Assembly (NCBI RefSeq): GCF_002086115.1
Contig: NZ_MVHJ01000005.1
Span: forward strand, 124,001 to 188,000
Direction: 5' to 3'
DNA length: 64,000 nt
Source: Mycolicibacterium bacteremicum
GTDB lineage: Bacteria; Actinomycetota; Actinomycetes; Mycobacteriales; Mycobacteriaceae
The notes beneath the pieces were generated by a model. It was not told the DNA's origin and searched no databases. It was given only the letters and a program-made list of their open reading frames with translations. A program made the position numbers and the translations under genes. Of this stretch, positions 10,876 through 19,630 are shown piece after piece (positions within the stretch are counted from its first letter, which is position 1; each line of letters begins with the position of its first letter).

Positions 10876-11292
10876 ATGGAGCAACGCATCAGCCTGATCA
10901 CGCTCGGTGTCGACGACCTCGACCGGGCCCGTAGGTTTTACGAGCAGGGGCTCGGATGGGAGCCCCGATCCGCACCCGAGGGCGTGGTGTTCTATCAGCT
11001 GCCCGGGATCGCACTGGCGCTGTTCGTGCGGGCGGATTTGGCCGCCGACGCACAGCATCAGATCGACGGGCGGTTCTCCGGGATCACCATCGCGATCAAT
11101 CAGCGTTCCGAGGCAGATGTCGATGCGGTCCTGCAGCAGGCCGCTGCGGCGGGCGCAACGATCCTCAAGCCCGCCCAGAAGGTGTTCTGGGGTGGTTACT
11201 CCGGCTATTTCGCCGACCTGGACGGCCATGTCTGGGAGGTCGCCCTCAACCCCGAGTGGACCATCAACGATGATGGCACGCTGACGATCTGA
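10876..11292 (+). CDS. Glyoxalase/VOC-superfamily protein
   Basis: A 138-residue VOC-fold protein (RISLITLGVDDLDRARRFYE at the start; GGYSGYFADLDGHVWEVALN near the end). Relatives are annotated as glyoxalases or extradiol dioxygenase-like proteins. The start is the ATG at 10876, where the fold begins; longer frames only read through the neighbouring gene. It is the third gene of a tight run and is not an obvious recent duplicate of the VOC gene before it, the two sharing only the fold. Confidence 0.85.
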   Translation: MEQRISLITLGVDDLDRARRFYEQGLGWEPRSAPEGVVFYQLPGIALALFVRADLAADAQHQIDGRFSGITIAINQRSEADVDAVLQQAAAAGATILKPAQKVFWGGYSGYFADLDGHVWEVALNPEWTINDDGTLTI

Positions 11293-11303
11293 CCCCCCAT
11301 CGT

Positions 11304-12005
11304 TCAGCGTCTGCCTCGTTTGGCCGGTTTGCGCGCGGTCTTGCCCGCGGCGGCGCGAGCGGCCTGTTTGGCCAGCGTCTTCTCCCGGGCGGTCCGCTTG
11401 GGCGCCGGCTCGGCGCGGCCACGCGATGAGCTTTCCCTGCGACCACGCACGATGCCGATGAACTCCTCGACCAGGTCGCCCTGCTCGCCGTCGGGGAATG
11501 CGAGCGCCACCGCACAGGTGGGCGCGTCGGTGATCGGCCGGTAGCTGAGGTCCTTGCGGTGGTACAGCCGCGCGAGCGACTGCGGGGCGATGAGCGCGCC
11601 GATGCCCGCGGCGACGAGTTCGATTGCGTCCTTTGTGGTTTCGGGCCGATGGTCGACCGCGACACCGGCCGGCCAGCCGACGACGTCGTCACGCGGGATC
11701 AGCACCGGTTCGGTGGCCAGGTCGGCGGCGGTGACGGCGTCGAGCGCGGTCAGCAGATGGTCGGCGGGAACCACGACCACTGTGGTTTCCGCGTAAAGCG
11801 GGATGACGGCCAGGCCGGTGGAATCGCAGGGCACCCGCAGCAATGCCACGTCGACGGTGCCGGTGCGCACCGCCTCGGCCGCCTCGGCCGGTTCGACAGC
11901 ACTCAACCGCAACGGAACGTCGGGGTGACGCTGCGCCCAGGTCCGCGCCCACTTCGCCGGGGTCGCGCCGGGGACGTACCCGACGGTGAGCGAGGGCGCA
12001 GGCAC
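11304..12005 (-). CDS. LysR-type substrate-binding domain protein without DNA-binding domain
   Basis: A 233-residue protein. Residues 1-155 match the effector-binding domain of LysR regulators (SLTVGYVPGATPAKWARTWA, VDVALLRVP, GIGALIAPQSLARLY), but the usual N-terminal helix-turn-helix of about 60 residues is absent. The last 50 residues are strongly basic (RTAREKTLAKQAARAAAGKT and onward), which could bind nucleic acid. The start is a GTG at 12005, just 28 bp from the divergent start at 12034, so there is no room for an upstream HTH. The pairing with a DUF5997-like gene recurs in actinobacteria as I remember it. Regulatory role uncertain. Confidence 0.8.
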   Translation of the reverse strand: MPAPSLTVGYVPGATPAKWARTWAQRHPDVPLRLSAVEPAEAAEAVRTGTVDVALLRVPCDSTGLAVIPLYAETTVVVVPADHLLTALDAVTAADLATEPVLIPRDDVVGWPAGVAVDHRPETTKDAIELVAAGIGALIAPQSLARLYHRKDLSYRPITDAPTCAVALAFPDGEQGDLVEEFIGIVRGRRESSSRGRAEPAPKRTAREKTLAKQAARAAAGKTARKPAKRGRR

Positions 12006-12033
12006 CGCATCAGGTTACCGATACGCTCTGTTC

Positions 12034-12420
12034 ATGAGTAGGCCGAACGCGCAGTCCATGAAGCCCGCCACGGCGGCCAAGAAGCTGGACGTCTACCTGC
12101 CCGCGACGCCCGCCGAATTCCAGGAGAACGCGATCACCCGCGCGGAGCTGGCGGCGCTGCAGGAGGATCCACCGCAATGGCTCAAGGATCTGCGCAAGAA
12201 CGGGCCGCATCCGAAAAATCTGGTCGCCGCCAAGCTGGGGGTGTCCATTGCCGGGCTGGCCCGCGGCGGTGTCACCGAGGCGCTGACGACCGAGCAGATC
12301 AATGCGCTGCTGGAGGAGAAGCCGGACTGGTTGGTCGCCGAGCGGGAGAGCTACCAGCACGTGCTGAGCGAAGAGCGGCGGATCAAGGCCCAACAGGCCG
12401 AGCGCGCCGACCGGCGCTGA
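12034..12420 (+). CDS. DUF5997-like conserved actinobacterial protein
   Basis: A 128-residue soluble protein beginning MSRPNAQSMKPATAAKKLDV, which I recognise as the DUF5997 pattern. A central stretch (NPHPKNLVAAKLGVSIAGLA-like, residues 60-85) looks like a small helical DNA-binding or peptide-binding module. Function is not known. It is divergent from the truncated LysR-type gene, only 28 bp away, so the two probably share a control region. Confidence 0.7.
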   Translation: MSRPNAQSMKPATAAKKLDVYLPATPAEFQENAITRAELAALQEDPPQWLKDLRKNGPHPKNLVAAKLGVSIAGLARGGVTEALTTEQINALLEEKPDWLVAERESYQHVLSEERRIKAQQAERADRR

Positions 12421-12423
12421 CCG

Positions 12424-12675
12424 TCACCCGCCGCTAATGGGTGTCACGGTGGCGGGCTTGCGTCCCCGGAGGAAGTAGGCGACGGGCAGGACGCCCGACG
12501 ATGTCACCAATCCCAACGCGGCGCGCCACAGCCAGCGCGGGCCGTTGACCTGTCGGGCATCGCGACCGGCGAGGTCACGCAATGCCACCGCACGCAGGCC
12601 GGCGTCGAGCACCGTCAGCGCAACGATCACCGCCTTGCCCGCCGGGTGCAGGTTCTTCCACAACGTGCCGGCCAC
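12424..12675 (-). CDS. Small membrane protein of unknown function
   Basis: An 83-residue protein with two hydrophobic segments (GKAVIVALTVLDAGLRAVAL, and WRAALGLVTSSGVLPVAYFL) and a basic tail. The GTG start at 12675 follows AAAGGAAGG at good distance. It lies downstream of the 51-residue membrane protein on the same strand (47 bp gap) and converges with the DUF5997-like gene. Confidence 0.6.
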   Translation of the reverse strand: MAGTLWKNLHPAGKAVIVALTVLDAGLRAVALRDLAGRDARQVNGPRWLWRAALGLVTSSGVLPVAYFLRGRKPATVTPISGG

Positions 12676-12722
12676 GACAGCCCACCTTCCTTTCACGCCT
12701 CGAATCCAACCTATCAACGACG

Positions 12723-12878
12723 TCAGCGGAAGAACTTGTCGCTGAGGCCATCGAAGAAACGGTCGAGGCGGTGCTCCAGTCGCGTGCCCTTGCCCCACCG
12801 CTCCCAGGCATAGACGAGACCGAACAACGCCATGACGGCGCCGAGCACCAGCGCGGCCACGGCGATCGCGTCGGTCAT
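12723..12878 (-). CDS. Small single-pass membrane protein
   Basis: A 51-residue protein with one transmembrane helix (AIAVAALVLGAVMALFGLVY) and a basic, amphipathic C-terminus (KGTRLEHRLDRFFDGLSDKF). The ATG overlaps the TGA of the upstream nucleotidyltransferase-like gene (ATGA), which supports the start and co-translation. Function unknown. Confidence 0.62.
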   Translation of the reverse strand: MTDAIAVAALVLGAVMALFGLVYAWERWGKGTRLEHRLDRFFDGLSDKFFR

Positions 12879-13522
12879 CGGAGAGCGTCGATCCAGGTGT
12901 GGCCGGGGTGCACGCGTATCAGCCACCCACGTAGCCGGGATCGGGCGGTCGCATCGAGGTGCGGCAGGACGCGGGAGAAGTCGGCCTCGTCCTTGTCCCG
13001 TCGGTGTTTGGCCTTGAACAGCAGGGCGACCTCGGGGATGACATAGGGCACGCCATCGGCCGTCCGGTTGATCAGTTCGTGGTAGCCGAGGGTGATCTCC
13101 CTGTCACGTCGGCACACCCAGCGGTCCTGCGTGTGCGGCTCACGGAAGACATCGAGCCGGTAGCGACCGGTACCGGGATCGCGCAGCCAGGTCTGGAAGT
13201 GCTGATCGAGCCGTTCGGGGTACGGCCACATCAACCCGTCGCCGACGACATCCCAGGCGTACCCGGGCAGGGCCGCCACGATCTCGTCGAATCGGGCTGC
13301 GGGTACGGCGATCTCGGTGTCCTCATGCGCACGGGTGTTTGTGCCGAGGAAGAGGTCGAGCGCCCAGCCGGCCGCGACGCACCACGGCGCCTGGACATGG
13401 GCGAGGCGGCGGGCCACCTCGGCGGGAGGCCAGGCATCCCAGGCGGCGCCGGTGGGCGGCGGGGCCGTCAGTGCTGCGATCCCGGGCCGGCGGGCGGGTA
13501 GGGCGGCTGTGGAGCCGGCCAT
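12875..13522 (-). CDS. Nucleotidyltransferase-fold protein, aminoglycoside adenylyltransferase-like
   Basis: A 215-residue protein resembling the ANT(2'')-type/AadA-like nucleotidyltransferase family: WCVAAGWALDLFLGTNTRAHEDTEI-type core (G-W-A-L-D-L then R-x-H-x-D-x-E). The HEDTEI acidic pair corresponds to the metal-binding residues of the fold. Chromosomal members are common in actinobacteria and usually have no shown resistance role, so I do not infer drug resistance. The only in-frame ATG before the domain is at 13522, which makes it overlap the upstream membrane protein by 55 bp. Its stop overlaps the start of the small membrane gene at 12878. Confidence 0.75.
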   Translation of the reverse strand: MAGSTAALPARRPGIAALTAPPPTGAAWDAWPPAEVARRLAHVQAPWCVAAGWALDLFLGTNTRAHEDTEIAVPAARFDEIVAALPGYAWDVVGDGLMWPYPERLDQHFQTWLRDPGTGRYRLDVFREPHTQDRWVCRRDREITLGYHELINRTADGVPYVIPEVALLFKAKHRRDKDEADFSRVLPHLDATARSRLRGWLIRVHPGHTWIDALR

Positions 13523-13851
13523 GACGGCCCGGGCTGTCCGGGGTGTGGTGGCTGTGGATACGGCTGCTGCGAGTACTGCTGGGGATACGGCTGCTGCGGG
13601 TACTGCCACGCCGCGCCATCCCAATATGGCTGCGGCTGCGGACCCTGCTGCGGGTACCGCCAGCCCGTACCGTCCCAGTACGGCTGCTGGGGCGGGTACG
13701 GCGCAAATTGCTTGGGCCGGCGGCTCTTCCGGATGAGGTACACGATTCCCCAGATGATCAGCGCGAGGATCAGCAATCGGCCGATCACGGTGCCGATCAC
13801 ACGTCCTGGATTCGAGCTGTCGGCGAGCACCACGGCAAGTTCGGTCGTCAA
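13468..13851 (-). CDS. Membrane protein with Pro/Gln/Tyr-rich tail
   Basis: A 127-residue protein with one transmembrane helix (LLILALIIWGIVYLI, residues 26-40) followed by a low-complexity cytoplasmic or surface tail. The tail holds two YWDGxxWxYP units and many PQQPYPQ repeats; the YWDG..W unit resembles DUF2510-type short motifs. The start appears to be a TTG at 13851 behind AGGGGGAAT. Role unknown. It lies 186 bp downstream of nrdE, beyond that gene's terminator. Confidence 0.65.
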   Translation of the reverse strand: MTTELAVVLADSSNPGRVIGTVIGRLLILALIIWGIVYLIRKSRRPKQFAPYPPQQPYWDGTGWRYPQQGPQPQPYWDGAAWQYPQQPYPQQYSQQPYPQPPHPGQPGPSWPAPQPPYPPAGPGSQH

Positions 13852-13987
13852 GATGAGATTCCCCCTGTGTGGGCGCAGCCGGTTCCGCAGGCTGCGCGCA
13901 CCTGACAGCCTAGCCGCGGTGGCGCACCGGGCACGCGGGAAATTCCGCGAGCTCGCACGCGGCCGCGTCGGCGACTCCCGATACGAG

Positions 13988-14021
13988 AAGCGGGCCGGGG
14001 AACGTGTCCCCCGGCCCGCTT
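13988..14021 (-). terminator. Hairpin terminator after nrdE
   Basis: A perfect 13-bp stem (AAGCGGGCCGGGG with its complement) around an 8-base loop, 17 bases beyond the nrdE stop. No long T-run follows, as is common for mycobacterial terminators. Confidence 0.75.
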
Positions 14022-14037
14022 GAATACTCAGCTCAGC

Positions 14038-16206
14038 TCACAGCATGCAGCTGACGCAACCCTCCACCTCGGTGCCTTCGAGCGCCATCTGGCGCAGCCG
14101 GATGTAGTACAGCGTCTTGATGCCCTTACGCCAGGCGTAGATCTGCGCCTTGTTCACATCGCGGGTGTTGGCGGTGTCCTTGAAGAACAGCGTCAACGAA
14201 AGACCTTGATCCACATGCTGAGTCGCCGCGGCATAGGTGTCGATGATCTTCTCGTACCCGATCTCGTACGCGTCCTGGTAGTACTCCAGGTTGTCGTTGG
14301 TCAGATACGGCGCCGGGTAATAGACGCGACCGATCTTGCCTTCCTTGCGGATCTCGATCTTGCTGGCCACCGGGTGGATCGAGCTCGTCGAGTGGTTGAT
14401 GTAGCTGATCGAACCCGTCGGCGGCACGGCCTGCAGGTTCTGGTTGTAGATGCCGTGGGTCTGCACCGACTCCTTGAGCCGCTTCCAGTCCTCCTGGGTG
14501 GGGATCCGGATGCCGGCGTCGGCGAAGATCTCGCGCACTCGCGCGGTGGCCGGCTCCCACACCTGGTCGGTGTACTTGTCGAAGAATTCACCCGACTTGT
14601 ACTTGGACTTCTCGAACCCGCCGAACGCCCGACCCCGTTCGATTGCAAGGCGATTCGAGGCCCGGAGCGCGTGGTAGAGCACGGTGTAGAAGTAGATGTT
14701 GGTGAAGTCGACGCCCTCGTCGGAGCCGTACATGATCCGCTCGCGGGCCAGGTAGCCGTGCAGGTTCATCTGGCCCAGGCCGATGGCGTGCGACTCGTTG
14801 TTGCCCTGCTCGATCGAGGGCACCGACCAGATGTGGGTCTGATCGCTCACCGCGGTGAGTGCACGAATGGCCACCTCGATGGTCTGCGCGAAGTCCGGTG
14901 AGTCCATCGCCTTGGCGATGTTCAGCGACCCCAGGTTGCACGAGATGTCCTTGCCCACCTTGGCATATGACAGGTCCTCGTTGAACAGCGACGGCGTCGA
15001 GACCTGCAGGATCTCCGAGCACAGGTTGGAGTGGGTGATCTTGCCCTCGATCGGGTTGGCCCGGTTCACCGTGTCCTCGTACATGATGTACGGGTAGCCC
15101 GACTCGAACTGCAGCTCGGCGAGGGTCTGGAAGAATTCGCGCGCCTTGATCTTGGTCTTGCGGATGCGGGCGTCGTCGACCATCTCGTAGTACTTCTCGG
15201 TGACCGAGATGTCGGCGAACGGCACCCCGTAGACGCGCTCGACGTCGTACGGCGAGAACAGATACATGTCCTCGTTGCGCTTGGCCAGCTCGAAGGTGAT
15301 GTCCGGGATCACCACGCCCAGCGAGAGCGTCTTGATCCGGATCTTCTCGTCGGCGTTCTCCCGCTTGGTGTCCAGGAAGCGGTAGATGTCGGGGTGGTGT
15401 GCGTGCAGGTAGACCGCACCGGCACCCTGGCGCGCACCGAGCTGGTTGGCGTAGGAGAACGAATCCTCCAGCAGCTTCATGATCGGGATGACACCCGAGG
15501 ACTGGTTCTCGATGTTCTTGATGGGCGCGCCGTGCTCGCGAATATTGCTCAGCAGCAACGCCACACCGCCACCGCGCTTGGACAGCTGCAGCGCCGAGTT
15601 GATGGAGCGCCCGATGGACTCCATGTTGTCCTCGATGCGCAGCAGGAAGCAGGACACCGGCTCGCCGCGCTGCTTCTTGCCCGAGTTCAGGAACGTCGGG
15701 GTGGCGGGCTGGAAGCGGCCGTCGATGATCTCGTCGACCAGCTTCTCCGCCAGCGTGGTGTCCCCGGCGGCCAACGTCAACGCCACCATCACGACACGGT
15801 CCTCGAAGCGTTCGAGATAGCGCTTCCCGTCGAATGTCTTGAGCGTGTAGGAGGTGTAGTACTTGAACGCGCCCAGGAACGTCGGGAACCGGAACTTCTT
15901 GGCATACGCCCGGTCCAGCAGGTTCTTGACGAAATTACGGCTGTACTGGTCGAGCACCTCGCGCTCGTAGTACTCCTTCTCGATCAGGTAGTCGAGCTTC
16001 TCGTCCTGACTGTGGAAGAACACCGTGTTCTGGTTGACGTGCTGCAGGAAGTACTCGCGGGCGGCCTGCACGTCCTTGTCGAACTGAATCTTGCCGTCGG
16101 CGTCGTACAGGTTCAGCATCGCGTTGAGCGCGTGGTAGTCCGTCTCCCCCGGGAGCGCGTGGGCGCCGGTGGTTACAGGTTCTGCAGCTGTGACGGTTGG
16201 TGGCAC
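14038..16206 (-). CDS. nrdE: Class Ib ribonucleotide reductase, large (catalytic) subunit NrdE
   Basis: A 722-residue catalytic subunit that reduces ribonucleoside diphosphates with the radical supplied by NrdF. The sequence is nearly colinear with mycobacterial NrdE: substrate-site region [18 protein letters not shown], loop [36 protein letters not shown], and the C-terminal redox tail EGCVSCML whose two cysteines are re-reduced by NrdH. It lacks the ATP-cone of class Ia enzymes, as expected. The GTG at 16206 has GGAAGGACC before it and overlaps the end of nrdI by 34 bp. Third gene of nrdHIE. Confidence 0.97.
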   Translation of the reverse strand: MPPTVTAAEPVTTGAHALPGETDYHALNAMLNLYDADGKIQFDKDVQAAREYFLQHVNQNTVFFHSQDEKLDYLIEKEYYEREVLDQYSRNFVKNLLDRAYAKKFRFPTFLGAFKYYTSYTLKTFDGKRYLERFEDRVVMVALTLAAGDTTLAEKLVDEIIDGRFQPATPTFLNSGKKQRGEPVSCFLLRIEDNMESIGRSINSALQLSKRGGGVALLLSNIREHGAPIKNIENQSSGVIPIMKLLEDSFSYANQLGARQGAGAVYLHAHHPDIYRFLDTKRENADEKIRIKTLSLGVVIPDITFELAKRNEDMYLFSPYDVERVYGVPFADISVTEKYYEMVDDARIRKTKIKAREFFQTLAELQFESGYPYIMYEDTVNRANPIEGKITHSNLCSEILQVSTPSLFNEDLSYAKVGKDISCNLGSLNIAKAMDSPDFAQTIEVAIRALTAVSDQTHIWSVPSIEQGNNESHAIGLGQMNLHGYLARERIMYGSDEGVDFTNIYFYTVLYHALRASNRLAIERGRAFGGFEKSKYKSGEFFDKYTDQVWEPATARVREIFADAGIRIPTQEDWKRLKESVQTHGIYNQNLQAVPPTGSISYINHSTSSIHPVASKIEIRKEGKIGRVYYPAPYLTNDNLEYYQDAYEIGYEKIIDTYAAATQHVDQGLSLTLFFKDTANTRDVNKAQIYAWRKGIKTLYYIRLRQMALEGTEVEGCVSCML

Positions 16207-16619
16207 GTCTGGTCCTTCCAGAAGTCTGCGAGGCCGGCACGGACGGCGAAGACGTCGTCCGTCGTTCCCATGAGTTCGAATCGGTAGAGGAATGGCACGC
16301 CGCACTTGCGGGAGACGACGACCCCCGCATAGCCGAATTCGGCGCCGAAGTTGGTGTTGCCCGCGGCGATGACACCGCGGATCAACGACCGGTTGTGTTC
16401 GTTGTTGAGGAAGGCGATCACCTGCTTGGGGACATAGCCCCCGCGATCAGGATCAGGACCGTTGGCGTGGCCGCCACCGTAGGTGGGGAGGACGAGCACA
16501 TACGGCTCGTCGACCTGGATCCGCTCCTTGATCGGGATCCGGATGGCAGGCAGTTCGAGCTTCTGCACGAACCGGTGGGTGTTCTCCGACACGCTGGAGA
16601 AGTAGACGAGGTTGCTCAT
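16173..16619 (-). CDS. nrdI: NrdI, flavodoxin-like activator of class Ib ribonucleotide reductase
   Basis: A 148-residue flavodoxin-like protein that supplies superoxide or electrons to assemble the dimanganese-tyrosyl radical of NrdF. It begins [19 protein letters not shown] (the FMN phosphate loop SSVSENT) and holds [11 protein letters not shown] and [15 protein letters not shown], all typical of NrdI. It lies between nrdH (64 bp upstream) and nrdE (34 bp overlap). Confidence 0.96.
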   Translation of the reverse strand: MSNLVYFSSVSENTHRFVQKLELPAIRIPIKERIQVDEPYVLVLPTYGGGHANGPDPDRGGYVPKQVIAFLNNEHNRSLIRGVIAAGNTNFGAEFGYAGVVVSRKCGVPFLYRFELMGTTDDVFAVRAGLADFWKDQTCHQPSQLQNL

Positions 16620-16647
16620 TGTCTGCTCCCCTCGGTCGGCTGTCGGG

Positions 16648-16685
16648 TGGTCTCGCTGTCGGATGGTCTCGCTGTCGGATGGTCT
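16648..16685. repeat. 16-bp tandem repeat between nrdH and nrdI
   Basis: Two perfect copies of TGGTCTCGCTGTCGGA (16648-16663 and 16664-16679) plus the first six bases of a third, which runs into the nrdH stop codon. It fills most of the nrdH-nrdI gap. Slippage could change the spacing between the two genes. Confidence 0.9.
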
Positions 16686-16926
16686 AGGCGGTGACGGCGG
16701 ATGCCCCGGCCAGGGCCTTGATGCGGTCGGGACGGAAGCCGGACCAGTGTTCGTTGCCGGCGACGACGACGGGCGCCTGCAGATACCCCAGCGCCATCAC
16801 GTAGTCGCGAGCCTCGGCATCCTCGGTGATGTCGACGACCTCGTACGCGACGCCCGCCTTGTCCAAGGCCTTGTAGGTGGCGTTGCACTGCACGCAAGCG
16901 GGCTTGGTGTACACGGTGACGTTCAT
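16684..16926 (-). CDS. nrdH: NrdH glutaredoxin-like electron donor
   Basis: An 80-residue thioredoxin-fold protein that reduces NrdE. It has the redox motif CVQC (residues 11-14), the cis-Pro segment QAPVVV and the C-terminal [10 protein letters not shown] typical of NrdH. It is first in the nrdHIE operon. In the 429 bases upstream (to the FMN reductase stop) I see two NrdR-type boxes and a terminator hairpin for the opposite neighbour, and no further gene. Confidence 0.97.
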   Translation of the reverse strand: MNVTVYTKPACVQCNATYKALDKAGVAYEVVDITEDAEARDYVMALGYLQAPVVVAGNEHWSGFRPDRIKALAGASAVTA

Positions 16927-17121
16927 CTAGCGGCTCCTACGCTCGTGCATGACTCGGGACGGGCAACTGCTCGGGTAACACATTTCACTTCAGTTCAGCG
17001 GTCCGCGGGGCCCGGAAATTCCGGTCTCGCGCGGAGCGTGATCCCGGAATTCTGACCCCGCGACACGGGTGGATCTCGCTCCGCCGAACCCCTTGGGCGT
17101 TGGGGCCTCGCGGTCCGTCGA

Positions 17122-17137
17122 ACACTACACCTAGTGT
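17122..17137 (-). promoter_or_regulatory. Candidate NrdR box 1 upstream of nrdHIE
   Basis: The + strand reads ACACTACACCTAGTGT: perfect ACAC/GTGT ends and near-palindromic interior, matching the actinobacterial NrdR box. It lies about 200 bp upstream of the nrdH ATG, so the message would have a long leader. Confidence 0.72.
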
Positions 17138-17153
17138 CCGACAAACCGAAGAG

Positions 17154-17169
17154 ATACAAGATGTTCTGA
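17154..17169 (-). promoter_or_regulatory. Candidate NrdR box 2 upstream of nrdHIE
   Basis: The + strand reads ATACAAGATGTTCTGA, a weaker dyad. Its start is exactly 32 bp from the box at 17122, the same spacing as the nrdF2 pair, which is the main reason to accept it. Confidence 0.5.
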
Positions 17170-17306
17170 ACAACATTCGTGAAATTCCCAGGTCGTAAGC
17201 CCCTGGCCGTGTCGAGCCTCGGCGTGTCGCACATCACATTCGGGTGCGTGTCGCACCATATCCGCGGGGTCCGACAACCGTGCCGCGGCCACGCCACTGC
17301 CCCAAC

Positions 17307-17347
17307 GACAGGACCGCCCGGGAGCAACGCTCCCGGGCGGTCCTGTC
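17307..17347 (-). terminator. Hairpin terminator after the FMN reductase gene
   Basis: A perfect 19-bp stem with a three-base loop (AAC), eight bases beyond the stop of the FMN reductase. The stem is extremely GC-rich and lacks a T-run. Confidence 0.8.
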
Positions 17348-17355
17348 AAATCCGA

Positions 17356-17904
17356 TCAGCCGATCTCGGCGACCAGCTTGCCGACGACCTCACGCACGCT
17401 CGCGGCGACCTCGTCGTTCTCCCGGGGATGCTTGTCCTCGAGCACCTTGGTCGGGATAGACAGCTTCAGATCCTCGACCAGCCGCGGGCCGGCGATGGCG
17501 AACGACTTGCGGGTCTCGTCGTGCGCCCACACGCCGCCATACTGTCCCAGCGCGGTGCCGATCACCGCGAACGGCTTGTCCTTGAGCGCGCCGTTACCCC
17601 ACGGCCGGGACAACCAGTCGATGGCATTCTTGAGCACACCCGGGATGGAGCCGTTGTATTCGGGGGTGACCACCAGCGCGGCACCGGCCGCGGCGGCCGC
17701 CTCGCGCAGCGCGCGTACCGGTTCGGCGACGTCGTCGTTGTCGATGTCCTCGTTGTAGTGCGGCAGTTCACCGAGACGGTCGAACACCTGCAGGGTCACG
17801 CCGTCGGGAGCGGACTCGACCGCCAATTCGGCGAGCTGCCGGTTGACCGAGGCGGCCCGCAGGCTTCCGATGAGCACCAGCACGTTGGTCCCGTTGTCGG
17901 ACAT
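17356..17904 (-). CDS. NADPH-dependent FMN reductase (Rv3054c-like)
   Basis: A 182-residue flavodoxin-like reductase. It has the FMN-phosphate loop VLIGSLRAASVNRQLAEL at the start, PEYNGSIPGVLKNAIDW in the middle (typical of the NADPH-dependent FMN/quinone reductase family) and ALGQYGG. These enzymes reduce FMN, quinones or azo compounds. The start is the ATG at 17904. It is divergent from a TetR gene (89 bp between starts) with a palindrome in the gap, so local repression is likely. The same pair stands beside nrdH in M. tuberculosis. Confidence 0.9.
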   Translation of the reverse strand: MSDNGTNVLVLIGSLRAASVNRQLAELAVESAPDGVTLQVFDRLGELPHYNEDIDNDDVAEPVRALREAAAAAGAALVVTPEYNGSIPGVLKNAIDWLSRPWGNGALKDKPFAVIGTALGQYGGVWAHDETRKSFAIAGPRLVEDLKLSIPTKVLEDKHPRENDEVAASVREVVGKLVAEIG

Positions 17905-17950
17905 GATCGATGTTCCCTTTCGTCGTCAGCTGATCCTTGCACAGCATAAC

Positions 17951-17964
17951 CGGACCGTGGTCCG
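17951..17964. promoter_or_regulatory. Candidate TetR operator between FMN reductase and tetR
   Basis: CGGACCGTGGTCCG: perfect 6-bp arms around a 2-bp centre, flanked by ATAA and AATAAT, midway in the 89-bp divergent promoter region. It is the best candidate for binding of the adjacent TetR protein to both promoters. Confidence 0.5.
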
Positions 17965-17993
17965 AATAATTCCGGCTGAGTTAAAGTGCAGGC

Positions 17994-18602
17994 ATGGGCG
18001 CACCCGAACCTCTCAGCGTGCTGCCGCCCTCGTCCGCCGCACCGGCCGAGCGCGGCGACGCCGCGCGCAACCGTGCCCTGCTGCTCGACGCCGCCCGCCG
18101 CCTCATCGCCGAACGCGGCGCCGATGCGGTCTCGATGGATGATGTCGCCGCCGCGGCCGGCGTCGGCAAGGGAACCCTGTTCCGCCGCTTCGGCAGCCGG
18201 GCAGGCCTGATGATCGTGCTCCTCGACGAGGACGAGATCGCCGAACAACAGGCCTTCATGTTCGGCCCTCCCCCGCTCGGCCCGGGCGCGGCGCCGCTGG
18301 AACGGTTGCTGGCCTACGGTCGCAGCCGGCTGCGGTTCGTGCACACCCACCACGCACTGCTCTCCGATGCCGCCCGGGATCCGCACACCCGCTACAACTC
18401 GCCGGCAACCCTGCACCGCACCCACATCCGGATGCTCCTCGAATCGGCGCACACCACAGGCGATCTCGACGCACAGGCCGACGCGTTGTTCGAGCTGCTG
18501 GACGCCGACCGGGTGGCACACGAACTGATCGACCGCGGCAGGACACTCGACGAACTCGGCATCGCATGGGAGAGCGTCGCCCGTAAACTCTGCGGCACGT
18601 GA
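17994..18602 (+). CDS. TetR-family transcriptional regulator (Rv3055-like)
   Basis: A 202-residue regulator with N-terminal helix-turn-helix (AVSMDDVAAAAGVGKGTLFR, then RFGSRAGLM) at about residues 42-70 and a helical effector domain. It is divergent from the FMN reductase and its TGA overlaps the GTG of dinB2 (GTGA), so it leads the dinB2-ATPase operon. The translesion polymerase may thus respond to the same small-molecule signal; this is inferred. Confidence 0.9.
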   Translation: MGAPEPLSVLPPSSAAPAERGDAARNRALLLDAARRLIAERGADAVSMDDVAAAAGVGKGTLFRRFGSRAGLMIVLLDEDEIAEQQAFMFGPPPLGPGAAPLERLLAYGRSRLRFVHTHHALLSDAARDPHTRYNSPATLHRTHIRMLLESAHTTGDLDAQADALFELLDADRVAHELIDRGRTLDELGIAWESVARKLCGT

Positions 18603-19630
18603 GCGCCTGGATCCTTCATGTAGACCTGGACCAGTTCCTGGCCTCGGTCGAACTCGGGCGCCATCCCGAACTGGCCGGCCTGCCCGTGATCGTCGGCGGT
18701 AGCGGCGACCCGCACGAACCGCGCAAGGTGGTGACGTGCGCATCGTATGAGGCACGCGCGTTCGGCGTCCATGCCGGCATGCCGTTGCGCGCCGCGGCCC
18801 GGCGGTGTCCGCAGGCGACCTTCCTGCCGTCGGACCCGCAGGCCTACGACGCCGCCTCGGAGAAGGTGATGGGGCTACTGCGTGACCTCGGCCATCCGCT
18901 GGAGGTGTGGGGCTGGGACGAGGCGTATCTGGGGGCCGATGTCGATGATCCGTTCGAGCTCGCCGAACGGATCCGCAGCGTGATCGCCGCCGAGACCGGA
19001 CTGGTCTGCTCGGTGGGTATCAGCGACAACAAGCAGCGCGCCAAGGTCGCCACCGGTTTCGCCAAACCCGATGGCGTCTACGCGCTGACCGCGGCGAACT
19101 GGATGGTCCAGATGGGCGACCGCCCCGTCGACGCGCTGTGGGGCGTCGGCCCCAAGACCGCCAAGAAGCTTGCCGCCATGGATATCTCGACGGTAGGTGA
19201 TCTCGCCGCCACGGGCCCCGCGGTACTGACGGCGGCCTTCGGCCCGAGCACCGGACTACAGATCCTGCTGCTGGCCAAGGGTGGCGGCGACAGCGAGATC
19301 AGCTCCCAGGAATGGATCCCGCGTTCCCGCAGCCACGTCGTCACCTTCGCCCGCGACCTCACCGACCGCACCGAGATGCGCCACGCCGTCACCGATCTGG
19401 CGTCCCGGACACTGGCCGAGGTGAGCGCCGACGGGCGTACCGTGACCCGTGTCGCGGTGACGGTGCGCACCAATACGTTCTACACCCGCACCAAGATCCG
19501 CAAACTGCCCGTGCCCGGCAACGACGCCACGGCGATCGACGGGCTGGCACTCACCCTGCTCGACGAGTTCGATCTGGACCGGCCGATCCGGCTGCTCGGC
19601 GTCCGACTCGAATTGGAGATGCCGTGCTGA
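18599..19630 (+). CDS. dinB2: Y-family DNA polymerase DinB2
   Basis: A 343-residue translesion polymerase. Catalytic acidic residues lie in WILHVDLDQFLASVE (D9) and GWDEAYLGAD; the thumb and little-finger domains follow (VGISDNKQRAKVATGFAKPD; RSRSHVVTFARDL). Residue 14 is Leu where most Y-family enzymes carry a bulky steric gate. As I recall, M. smegmatis DinB2 has the same Leu14 and readily uses ribonucleotides. No C-terminal clamp-binding peptide is evident. The GTG start overlaps the tetR stop, and the 3' end overlaps the ATPase gene by 7 bp. Confidence 0.94.
   Translation: MSAWILHVDLDQFLASVELGRHPELAGLPVIVGGSGDPHEPRKVVTCASYEARAFGVHAGMPLRAAARRCPQATFLPSDPQAYDAASEKVMGLLRDLGHPLEVWGWDEAYLGADVDDPFELAERIRSVIAAETGLVCSVGISDNKQRAKVATGFAKPDGVYALTAANWMVQMGDRPVDALWGVGPKTAKKLAAMDISTVGDLAATGPAVLTAAFGPSTGLQILLLAKGGGDSEISSQEWIPRSRSHVVTFARDLTDRTEMRHAVTDLASRTLAEVSADGRTVTRVAVTVRTNTFYTRTKIRKLPVPGNDATAIDGLALTLLDEFDLDRPIRLLGVRLELEMPC

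Noticed and set aside
12875..13522. Aminoglycoside resistance gene
   Set aside because: The nucleotidyltransferase fold is clear, but chromosomal relatives are widespread without shown resistance; only the fold is claimed.
17121..17355. Minus- and plus-strand open frames in the nrdH upstream region
   Set aside because: They cross the NrdR boxes and the terminator, lack ribosome sites and show no protein-like composition.
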